From contig CAYVQU010000120.1 of assembly GCA_964453155.1 (NCBI GenBank), positions 1-16,246 on the forward strand: a DNA stretch of 16,246 nucleotides, read 5' to 3'. Shown here in pieces: positions 1 to 7,500 of this stretch; positions within the stretch are counted from its first letter, which is position 1; the number at the start of each line of letters is the position of its first letter. The position numbers were made by a program, and so were the translations under genes. The stretch is from CAYVQU01 sp964453155 (lineage in GTDB: Bacteria; Chloroflexota; Anaerolineae; Anaerolineales; UBA11858). The notes beneath the pieces were generated by a model that was given only the letters and a program-made list of their open reading frames with translations, made no database searches and was not told the DNA's origin.

Positions 1-62
1 TCTGCGGTGATTTCTCGTAATTGAACGGTCGCTTGGGGGGTAATTGGGGTTGAGTTAGACAT
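1..62 (-). CDS. N-terminus of a probable GNAT-family acetyltransferase (partial)
   Basis: A minus-strand reading frame starts with ATG at 62-60 and stays open to the window edge, giving about 20 residues: MSNSTPITPQATVQLREIT and onward. A GGAGAAG ribosome site lies just upstream of the ATG on the minus strand (about 67-73), so the start is well supported although the ORF is very short. The VQLREIT strand followed by an acidic residue resembles the first beta strand of GNAT N-acetyltransferases, but 20 residues cannot prove a family. It diverges from glgA across a spacer of about 100 bp that contains paired TATAAT boxes. That a gene starts here is fairly safe; the family is a guess. Confidence 0.55.
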   Translation of the reverse strand, partial: MSNSTPITPQATVQLREITA

Positions 63-89
63 CTGCTTCTCCGAGTTAGCAATTTCGAG

Positions 90-117
90 AATTATACCCG
101 TACTCGGCGGTATAATT
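90..117. promoter_or_regulatory. Divergent promoter core in a perfect inverted repeat
   Basis: AATTATACC at 90-98 is the exact reverse complement of GGTATAATT at 109-117, with a 10-nt spacer. Each arm carries TATAAT: plus strand 111-116 and minus strand 96-91. Starts about 7 nt downstream would give leaders of about 38 nt for glgA and about 22 nt for the leftward gene. No good -35 hexamer is visible for either direction at the usual spacing, so an activator-dependent promoter, or an operator overlapping both -10 boxes, is possible. The repeat is seen directly; its role is inferred. Confidence 0.5.
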
Positions 118-160
118 GCTCGAGTAGTTTTCTGAATGACCATGCTGTCAGGAGCCCAAT

Positions 161-1645
161 ATGCCCGCTAAATTAAAGATCGCGTTTATTGCCTCTGAAA
201 GTGTTCCTTACGCTAAAACCGGTGGTCTGGCCGATGTGGTCGGGGCGCTGCCGGGAGCCTTGCAACAGTTAGGGCACGAAGTGATTATCATCATGCCCTT
301 GTATCGGAGCATCGATCGGAATAAATTCGCCGTAAAGCCATTTTTAAATCCAATGGGCGTCTGGATGGGAGATACTGAAGAATGGTGCACCGTGCATCAG
401 GCGAGTAATCCTGCCGGGGTCCCAGTGTATTTTATTGAATTCGCAAATTATTTCGACCGCGATGGAATTTATCATGATGCTGCCTTCAATGATTTTGAGG
501 ATAACCCTCGCCGATATGCATTTTTATCTCGGGCCGGATTGCAGTTGTGTAAGGATATCGGATTTCAACCCGATATTGTCCACGTCCACGACTGGCAATC
601 CGCATTAGCCTCCGCCTACCTCAAAATCTGGCATTGGGATGATTCTGCATTGGGCCAGACGGCTAGTGTTTTGACAATCCATAATATTGGTTACCAGGGC
701 AAATATGGGGCGGAACATTATGCCTACACCGGCCTCCAGGAGGGAAACTTTACGCCCGATAAATTTGAAGATTTTGGGGGGATGAATTATCTCAAAGGTG
801 GGATTCATTATGCCGATATGGTCACAACCGTCAGCCCCAATTATGGTACCGAAACGCTCGGACCGATTGGTGGTCAAGGTCTGGCATCATATTTAAGTGC
901 CAAAGGTGATAGCTATGTCGGGATATTGAATGGCATCGATTACACCGATTGGGACCCGGCAGTTGATCAACTGATCCCGGCCAACTATTCCCCCGCAGAT
1001 TTAGCCGGCAAAGCCGAATGTAAACAGCAATTGCAGGCTCGTTTTAATCTGGATATCAGCCCTGAGGTGCCCATCGTCGGCGTGGTTTCTCGGTTTGCCC
1101 AGCAAAAGGGGCTGGATTTGTTGGCTGGGGCAGTCGAAGCTATGGCCAATAACATGTATGTCCAATTTGTGATATTGGGCTCTGGGGATAATAGTTTGGA
1201 ACAATTTTTTGGTGAATTACCCAACCGGTTTGGGGGGCGGATTGGGAGTTATATTGGCTACAATAATGAATTGGCTCACTGGATTGAAGCCGGCTCCGAT
1301 TTCTTTCTGATGCCCTCACGGTATGAACCCTGTGGCCTCAATCAAATATATTCATTGAAATATGGTACTTTACCCATCGTACGGGCTACCGGTGGCTTGG
1401 ATGATACCGTTCAGCAATATGATGAGAATGCAGGTTCCGGCACGGGGTTCAAATTTGATGAAATTAGTGCCCATGCGGTTTATTATGCTGTCGGCTGGGC
1501 AGTGAGCACTTACTATGATCGGCCCCCTCACATCGCTCAAATGCAGCAAACGGCCATGCAAGAAAATTACTCTTGGGAAAAAAGTGCCCGCGCTTATGTT
1601 GATGTTTATCATCAGGCCCTAATAAATAAACAGGGGTTGGGATGA
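161..1645 (+). CDS. glgA: Glycogen synthase (ADP-glucose type, GT5)
   Basis: This gene encodes a 494-aa starch/glycogen synthase, which transfers glucose from ADP-glucose to the non-reducing end of an alpha-1,4-glucan in the cytoplasm. The N-terminal Rossmann half holds the family KTGGLADV motif (residues 19-26) that binds the nucleotide sugar, then HVHDWQ near 141-146 and LTIHNIGYQG at 171-180. The C-terminal half has VSRFAQQKG (309-317) with the conserved Arg and Lys. It also has SRYEPCGLNQ (386-395), which contains the conserved Glu, followed by the GG of the ATGGLDD loop. The length is typical for bacterial GlgA and nothing is missing. The start is set by AGGAG at 150-154, six bases before the ATG. 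The stop overlaps the next ORF by ATGA, so it is probably co-transcribed with the permease gene. No other glycogen genes are in view. Confidence 0.95.
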   Translation: MPAKLKIAFIASESVPYAKTGGLADVVGALPGALQQLGHEVIIIMPLYRSIDRNKFAVKPFLNPMGVWMGDTEEWCTVHQASNPAGVPVYFIEFANYFDRDGIYHDAAFNDFEDNPRRYAFLSRAGLQLCKDIGFQPDIVHVHDWQSALASAYLKIWHWDDSALGQTASVLTIHNIGYQGKYGAEHYAYTGLQEGNFTPDKFEDFGGMNYLKGGIHYADMVTTVSPNYGTETLGPIGGQGLASYLSAKGDSYVGILNGIDYTDWDPAVDQLIPANYSPADLAGKAECKQQLQARFNLDISPEVPIVGVVSRFAQQKGLDLLAGAVEAMANNMYVQFVILGSGDNSLEQFFGELPNRFGGRIGSYIGYNNELAHWIEAGSDFFLMPSRYEPCGLNQIYSLKYGTLPIVRATGGLDDTVQQYDENAGSGTGFKFDEISAHAVYYAVGWAVSTYYDRPPHIAQMQQTAMQENYSWEKSARAYVDVYHQALINKQGLG

Positions 1646-2532
1646 ACCGGGGTTTATTATATGGTTTTATGGCCTATTTCATTTGGGGGGTTTTGCCAAT
1701 CTATTGGAAACAAATTCAAGACGTACCGGCCCTTGAAATTATCAGCCATCGGATGGCTTGGTCGTTTTTCTTCACTGCTGGCTTGATTGCCCTTCGCCAA
1801 GAGTTTTCCCAGATCCGCCAACTGCTGCATCAACCCAAAACTCTCTTGACCTTTTTTATTTCAGCCCTGCTATTGGTGTTGAATTGGCTCGTTTATATCT
1901 GGGCCGTAAATGCAGGATATATTGTCGATGCCAGTTTAGGGTATTTCATCAACCCTTTGGTCAACGTGCTCCTGGGTGTCGTCTTCTTGCGTGAAAAGCT
2001 TCGCAGCTGGCAGTGGATTTCAGTCGGGATTGCTGCTGTTGGCGTATTGTACTTGGCGATCAGTTATGGGGTAATTCCTTGGATTGGTTTGACATTGGCA
2101 TTGACTTTTGGGTTTTATGGCTTTATCCGGAAGAAAGTGACACAAAATTCAAGCCACGGGTTTTTTCTGGAGACCGGTTTCATATTCATCCCAGCGTTAG
2201 CCTATCTCTTTTACCTGGAATTTCAGGGAGTCGGCGCTTTTGGGCATTTGTCCTTCTTTGAGAATTCGCTGTTGACTCTCACGGGTGTGATTACCGCCAT
2301 CCCATTAGTGATGTTTGGATTCGCGGCTCAAAATGTCAACCTGTCTACCCTGGGTTTTATGCAATATATCGCCCCAACATTGCAATTCCTCATTGGTGTT
2401 TTGGTTTATGCCGAAGACTTTTCCAGTAACCGCATCATCGGGTTTAGCGTGATATGGTTGGCATTGTTAGTCTATTCCATCGAAGGCGGCTGGATGAATC
2501 GAAAAACCCAACAGTTTGCCCCCGCCGACTGA
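1642..2532 (+). CDS. rarD: RarD-type EamA-family permease
   Basis: This gene encodes a 296-aa inner-membrane protein with about ten hydrophobic segments, as expected for the two EamA repeats of the drug/metabolite transporter superfamily. The opening GLLYGFMAYFIWGVLPIYWK, the SHRMAWS segment and the later GFMQYIAPTLQFLIGV stretch are characteristic of RarD proteins. RarD was named from a chloramphenicol-sensitive phenotype; its natural substrate is not established here. The ATG overlaps the glgA stop codon (ATGA), and a G-rich stretch just upstream can serve as ribosome site, so translation is likely coupled to glgA. The shared transcript does not by itself show a shared function. Family assignment is strong; substrate is unknown. 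Confidence 0.9.
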   Translation: MNRGLLYGFMAYFIWGVLPIYWKQIQDVPALEIISHRMAWSFFFTAGLIALRQEFSQIRQLLHQPKTLLTFFISALLLVLNWLVYIWAVNAGYIVDASLGYFINPLVNVLLGVVFLREKLRSWQWISVGIAAVGVLYLAISYGVIPWIGLTLALTFGFYGFIRKKVTQNSSHGFFLETGFIFIPALAYLFYLEFQGVGAFGHLSFFENSLLTLTGVITAIPLVMFGFAAQNVNLSTLGFMQYIAPTLQFLIGVLVYAEDFSSNRIIGFSVIWLALLVYSIEGGWMNRKTQQFAPAD

Positions 2533-2573
2533 TTTAGTATTCCAGCGTAAAGTTTAAAAATAGAGAGTAACCC

Positions 2574-2671
2574 AGACCCCAGGGGTTTTCGGATACAGCG
2601 TTAACCATCCAAGCTGAGATGCAATAAACCAAGTTCGATCATCAAAAAATCCCCGGAAACCCCTGGGGTCT
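2574..2671. repeat. Long-spaced inverted repeat with 19-bp arms
   Basis: The arm at 2574-2592 and the arm at 2653-2671 are reverse complements at 18 of 19 positions, around a 60-nt spacer. Each arm also contains its own small palindrome, ACCCCAGGGGT at 2576-2586 and ACCCCTGGGGT at 2659-2669. The arms can therefore pair with each other or fold separately. The element lies 42 bp after the rarD stop, in the gap between the convergent rarD and ATPase genes. It could end transcription, but no T-tract follows either arm, so a small non-coding repeat element is equally likely. Confidence 0.5.
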
Positions 2672-2718
2672 CTGAATAGCACTGTAATATTCGTCTTCCA
2701 AAAATATTAGAGATAGCA

Positions 2719-2828
2719 TAACTACTCAGGTCAAGCACCCTGAGCGGAGCGCCGGCAGTGTTCTTCGACTGCATTTCATTCCGCTCAGAATGCTGCCGGC
2801 GGGTAGTCGAAGGGTAGCTGAGTAGTTA
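2719..2828. repeat. MITE-like palindromic element, 11-bp terminal inverted repeats
   Basis: TAACTACTCAG at 2719-2729 is the exact reverse complement of CTGAGTAGTTA at 2818-2828. Inside are three more exact complementary pairs: 2740-2748 with 2780-2788 (CTGAGCGGA/TCCGCTCAG), 2751-2758 with 2793-2800 (GCCGGCAG/CTGCCGGC), and 2763-2770 with 2805-2812 (CTTCGACT/AGTCGAAG). The three pairs are offset by 40, 42 and 42 nt, so they cross each other rather than nest. The CTGAGCGGA and AGTCGAAG words resemble a palindromic repeat scattered through many environmental bacterial genomes. There is no coding capacity. The right end overlaps the stop codon of the neighbouring ATPase gene. Confidence 0.6.
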
Positions 2829-3626
2829 CAGATACCGTAAATATTGCTCGGGATTATTCAGGATATCGCGGGTCAGGGTGACGTGCTCCAAATCCTCCCA
2901 CCTGACTTTCTGGAGGCTTCCGCCGTCAAACGAAAGAATCTCAGCCCCCGGATAAGCCATCAAGATTGGAGAATGGGTAGCGATGATCAGTTGAGCGTCT
3001 TGAGCCACAACTTCCTTCAGGAGTGACAGAAATCCTAATTGTCTTAGAGGCGATAAAGCCGCTTCGGGTTCATCAAGCAGATACAAGCCCCCCGGCACAA
3101 ATCGCCCCTGAAACAACTCCAGATAACTTTCACCGTGAGATTTAGTATCTAACCCCTCCCCGTAGCGATTTTGAATATCACTTAATTCCCTGGCAAATGC
3201 CATCCGAGTTTGACCTTGCGCGAATTTAGAACGATGGGCATTCTCACGATCGACCCGTTCTAAGTCCTGCTCCAAATCAGCCCGAGTTTGGGCGACTTGT
3301 TTGACATACCCGAAGAAATCCTCCGCCCGTAGAAAAAATCCCCGTTGGGTGCGTTGATGCCAGGTTAATTTCATCCATTTAGCCAATACCCGAATTTGTT
3401 TCAAAGTCGGGTCGGTTTTAACGCTTTCACTGCCAATCGTAATAGACCCTACAGAACACGCGATCGCCTCCAGGAGGGTAGATTTCCCACAGCCATTCTC
3501 TCCAACCAAAAATGTCACGGGGCTGGAAAATTCCAGTGGTTCCCAGTTTTGAATGATGGGAATTTTAAATGGAAAAATATCACGGTTCCCAAAATCTCGA
3601 ATTTCGATCTGGCGTAAATGGATCAT
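2826..3626 (-). CDS. COG3910-like AAA/ABC-type ATPase
   Basis: This gene encodes a 266-aa soluble single-domain ATPase of the RecF/SMC/OLD-like ABC class, similar to the COG3910 group of predicted ATPases. Walker A is VGENGCGKST (41-50), the signature-like segment is KSHGES (162-167), Walker B is LYLLDEPEAALSP (181-193), and the switch His is in ATHSP (216-220). About 100 residues between Walker A and the signature, including a charged helical stretch near 110-150, are too short for a long SMC coiled coil. No nuclease (TOPRIM) domain is present. The function is unknown; members of this class often accompany DNA repair or defence genes, and here it follows uvrA- and nei-like genes. No Shine-Dalgarno is visible before the ATG, and a strong hairpin lies 13-45 nt upstream. 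The TAA stop is contributed by the end of the adjacent repeat element. Confidence 0.85.
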   Translation of the reverse strand: MIHLRQIEIRDFGNRDIFPFKIPIIQNWEPLEFSSPVTFLVGENGCGKSTLLEAIACSVGSITIGSESVKTDPTLKQIRVLAKWMKLTWHQRTQRGFFLRAEDFFGYVKQVAQTRADLEQDLERVDRENAHRSKFAQGQTRMAFARELSDIQNRYGEGLDTKSHGESYLELFQGRFVPGGLYLLDEPEAALSPLRQLGFLSLLKEVVAQDAQLIIATHSPILMAYPGAEILSFDGGSLQKVRWEDLEHVTLTRDILNNPEQYLRYL

Positions 3627-3638
3627 AGTTACTTGAGT

Positions 3639-3671
3639 AGGAACACCAGTCCCATCAGGACTGGTGTTCCT
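3639..3671. repeat. Perfect 14-bp hairpin between glycosylase and ATPase genes
   Basis: AGGAACACCAGTCC at 3639-3652 pairs exactly with 3658-3671 around a 5-nt loop. It fills most of the 51-bp gap between the stop of the nei-like gene and the start of the ATPase gene on the minus strand. No T-tract follows it in the minus direction, so it is not a standard intrinsic terminator. It may stabilise or punctuate the message, or limit expression of the ATPase, which lacks a clear ribosome site. Confidence 0.5.
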
Positions 3672-3677
3672 GACCAG

Positions 3678-4517
3678 TTATGATTGACAACTCGGGCAAA
3701 TATAACACGCCCCGCCTAGATACGATATCTTTTTAATCTCAGTCCCGCAGTTGATACACGGGGTCTCTTTGGTCTTACTATCCATCAAGCGGATATAGCC
3801 GCCCTTATTCCCAAAGTGATCGGTTTCATCATAGCGCCCGCCAAGCCTGATGGCCTCTGCCAACGTTGAATTGATTGCCGCGAACAGGTTTTCCCGCTCC
3901 TCAGGAGTGATATCCATCACCTTTCGTTTCGGACTGATCCGAGCATGAAACAAAATATCTTGCACGATGGCGTTTCCCAACCCAGCAATATGATTGGGCA
4001 TCACAAACCCGGTCGCCACCAAAAACCCCTTCACGCCCTTAGACGTTTTCTCAGGATACTCGTCCATCATTTTGTTGAGCCGCTCTAGGGTGAATTCTGA
4101 ACTGAGCGGTTCCACCCCGGTTTCGTCATGGGGTTTGCCATTAAATTCGGAATCGTTCAGCAGCTTGACCCCACCCCACATCTGAAGCGCATATGTCATC
4201 GCTGATCCATCTTCAAATTCCCAAAACAGATGGTAATTTTTGGGTAACTTTTCTCCAGGGGCGTGATACAAAATCTTCCCACCCGCATCCCACCACCCCA
4301 GCATGTGCGATCCCAAATACAGGTAAATCGAGCGCCCAAAACTACTGACGCCCGCCACCGTTAACCCTAGCAATGTCTGCTCATAGACCTCGTCAGGATG
4401 GTTGAGCCACAGGAATTTGTGGGTTTTGTTTCCTCGTCCAAACTTGGCAATCGTTTTCCCGGTTAGGGTTTCATGCATTTGCTGTGATATCGTCCGAGCC
4501 TCAGGCATTTCGATCAT
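3678..4517 (-). CDS. Nei/Fpg-superfamily DNA glycosylase (endonuclease VIII-like)
   Basis: This gene encodes a 279-aa member of the Fpg/Nei superfamily, which removes oxidised bases and cleaves at the abasic site. It has the N-terminal PEA segment, a helix-two-turn-helix region with GLGNAIVQDILFHARISP (179-196), and a C-terminal zinc finger with Cys254, Cys257, Cys274 and Cys277 ending CPSCQS. Oddities: the protein starts MIEMPEA, so the Pro that acts as N-terminal nucleophile in classical members would be residue 5; the usual Gly-Lys of the early beta hairpin reads FGRS (60-63); and the zinc-finger Arg is replaced in YLGGA. I recall a clostridial-type branch of the family that begins MIE-x-PE and also carries YLGG, so these are probably branch features rather than decay. 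GGAGG sits 6 nt before the chosen ATG. It is likely co-transcribed with the uvrA fusion 64 bp upstream. Confidence 0.85.
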   Translation of the reverse strand: MIEMPEARTISQQMHETLTGKTIAKFGRGNKTHKFLWLNHPDEVYEQTLLGLTVAGVSSFGRSIYLYLGSHMLGWWDAGGKILYHAPGEKLPKNYHLFWEFEDGSAMTYALQMWGGVKLLNDSEFNGKPHDETGVEPLSSEFTLERLNKMMDEYPEKTSKGVKGFLVATGFVMPNHIAGLGNAIVQDILFHARISPKRKVMDITPEERENLFAAINSTLAEAIRLGGRYDETDHFGNKGGYIRLMDSKTKETPCINCGTEIKKISYLGGACYICPSCQS

Positions 4518-4528
4518 AATTCACCTCC

Positions 4529-4566
4529 GGTGATTGGTAATTGGGTGAATGGGTAACAAGGTAACT
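4529..4566. repeat. Degenerate 7-8 bp tandem repeat, intergenic
   Basis: On the plus strand the units read GGTGATT, GGTAATT, GGGTGAAT, GGGTAACA and AGGTAACT, so GGT recurs every 7-8 bases. The array fills most of the gap between the uvrA-fusion stop and the ribosome site of the glycosylase gene. The pattern is visible directly. It resembles the short heptanucleotide tandem repeats known from cyanobacteria and other bacteria, but with a different unit. Its function is unknown. Confidence 0.55.
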
Positions 4567-4581
4567 TGGGAGTATCGACAC

Positions 4582-7500
4582 CTATTTACCTTTTTTCCCA
4601 ATTCCTTCTACCAGCATCTCCTTCAAAAACTGCCCCGTATGACTCTCTTCCACCTCCGCCACCTCCTCCGGCGTCCCCGCCGCGACGATGTAACCGCCCT
4701 TCTCGCCGCCCTTGGGTCCGAGATCGATGATCCAGTCGGCGGTACGGACCACGTCCAGGTTATGTTCGATGACGATGACGGTGTTCCCCGCATCCGTCAG
4801 TCGGTGGAGGACGTCCAGCAGGCGTTGGATGTCGGCGAAGTGCAGACCTGTGGTCGGTTCGTCGAGGATGTAAACCGTCTTCCCGGTGGCCACTCGGCTC
4901 AACTCTTTGGCCAGTTTGACCCGTTGGGCCTCGCCGCCGCTCAAGGTAAGAGCCGATTGCCCCAGCTTGATGTAATTTAGCCCGACATCATGTAGGGTTT
5001 GGAGAATCCGCCGGATCTTAGGGTGGTTCTTGAAGAAAGTCAGGGCTTCCTGAACATCCATGTCCAGGACTTCGGCGATATTTTTGTCTTTGTAGGTGAC
5101 TGCCAGCGTTTGGCGGTTGAAACGGGTGCCGTCACAGGTCCGGCATTTGACCCATACATCGGCCAGGAAGTGCATCTCCACCTTCTTGAACCCATACCCC
5201 TTGCACTCCTCGCAGCGGCCACCCTTCACGTTGAAACTAAACCGTCCGGCTTGAAAACCCAGGGCTTTCGATTCGGGTGTTTCGGCGAACACTTTGCGAA
5301 TTTCGCTTAGTACACCGACATATGTGCCCGGATTCGAGCGCGGGTTGCGCCCAATGGGGTCTTGGGTGATGTTGATGACTTTGTCGAGTTGGTCAAGACC
5401 CTCCAGGCTGTCGTGGGGGCCGGGGGTCGCGACCTGGGCATTGTGCAGCACCCGGGATAGGGCGGGATGTAGGGTTTGGCCGATCAGACTACTCTTACCG
5501 GAACCGGAGACTCCTGTCACAGTGATCAGGGTCCCTAAGGGGAACTGGGCCTCTACGGATTTCAAATTGTGGAGGGTAGCGCCATTGATGGTTAGCCACC
5601 CCGCAGGGTTACGCCGCTGCCGGCCGTTGGGCGGGGATACTCGCAAGGCTCCCGAAAGATACTGTCCTGTCAAGGATTCGGGATTCCCCTCGATCTCCTC
5701 TGGGGTTCCCGCCGCGACCAGTTCGCCCCCCATCATCCCCGGACCAGGTCCGAGGTCAAGGATCCAATCGGCGGCCTGCATCGTGGCCTCGTCGTGTTCC
5801 ACCACCAAAACCGTGTTACCCTGATCCCGCAGATGGATGAGGGTATCCAACAAGGCCCGGTGATCCCGCGTGTGCAGCCCAATGGAGGGTTCATCGAGGA
5901 TGTACATGACACCCACTAGCCCGCTGCCAATCTGCGAGGCCAGCCGAATACGCTGCCCCTCACCACCTGAGAGGGTTGGCGCGGGGCGATCGAGGGTCAA
6001 ATAGTGCAAGCCCACATTGCGCAGGAACCCGATCCGTTCGCGAATCTCTTTGATGAGTTCGATCCCGATTTCGAGTTGTTCATTGGAGAGTTGATTGGTG
6101 AGGCCACTGACCCAATCGTGGATGTTTTCGATACTCCAGGAAGTCAGGTTGGGCAGCCGTTTGTCGGCGATGGTCACGAACCGGGCCTCGGGGTTCAGGC
6201 GTTCACCCTCGCATTTTGGACAGGGCAACTGGCCCATGAAGGACATATAGTGCCGCCGAGTGTACTCCGACTTGGTCTGCCGGAACAGGCGGGTGATGTG
6301 ATGGATCGCACCCTGCGATGGTCGGTGACTCTGCCCGCTCCAGGAACCATCTGGTGATTCGTATTCGAAATGGAATTTGACCTCCCCGGAACCGTACAGA
6401 ATCACATCCTGAAACTCCTGCGAGAGTTCATTCCAGGGCAGATTGATGTCCTCACCGTAATGATCGGCCATCATTTTGAGATGCCGGGCCCGATACTGGC
6501 TACCCTTCTTCTTATTGACATTCCCAAACCAACGCGAGGCTCCATCCAGGAGTGAAAGATGAGGTTTATCGACGATCATGTTTGGATCGATCTGCAGCCG
6601 GACACCCAAGCCATTGCACTCGTCACACATCCCCAAAGGGGAGTTAAAACTGAACAGGTGGGGCTCCAACTTCGGGAAACTGATATCACACTCCGGGCAG
6701 GCATTATCTTCACTCAACGTGATTTCATCCTCCCCCAGGTCCACGATCAAGATGCCCTTACCAGCCCTCAGCGTTGTCTCAACCGAATCCATCAACATGG
6801 TTTGAAATCCATCCCTATCCCCAACCCCCTGTCCATTGCTCCCTGTCTGGGGGGTAACCAGCCGATCAATCACCAACTCGATATTGTGCTTCTTCTGCTT
6901 CTCTAGCTCCGGAATCCCTTCGAGCAGATCAACGTTTTCACCGTCCACCCGCGCTCGGGCGTAGCCATCTTTGCTGGCTTGTTTCAACTGAGTCTTGAAG
7001 GTGCCCTTGCGGTTGCGGGCGATGGGCGCCAGCAACCTGAATCGAGTCCCTGCGGGAAGTTTGGTGAGTTGATTGGTGATCTGCTGGGCCGATTGGGGGA
7101 CGACGGCCCGGCCGCATTGCGGGCAGTGGGGCGTGCCGACCCGGGCGTACAACACCCGCAAGTAGTCAAGAATCTCGGTGACGGTGCCCACCGTAGAGCG
7201 CGGGTTGCGGCTGATGGTCTTCTGTTCGATGGCGATCGCCGGACTTAACCCAGTGATCTGATCGACTTGAGGTTTCTCCATCTGGTGCATGAACTGCCGG
7301 GCAAAGGATGAGAGACTCTCTACATACCGCCGCTGCCCTTCGGCATAGATCGTATCAAATGCCAATGACGACTTCCCGCTGCCGCTGACTCCGGTGACAA
7401 CGACCATCTTATGCCGTGGAATCCGCACAGTGATGTTCTTCAAATTATGCTGCCGCGCCCCGCGCACGATAATGTCATCGAGGCCGGGAGGCAGGGAAGA

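Noticed and set aside
3460..7239. GCGATCGC octamers at 3460-3467 and 7232-7239 as cyanobacterial HIP1 repeats
   Set aside because: Only two copies in 16 kb, both inside coding sequence; this is not the density expected of HIP1, and gene content does not suggest a cyanobacterium.
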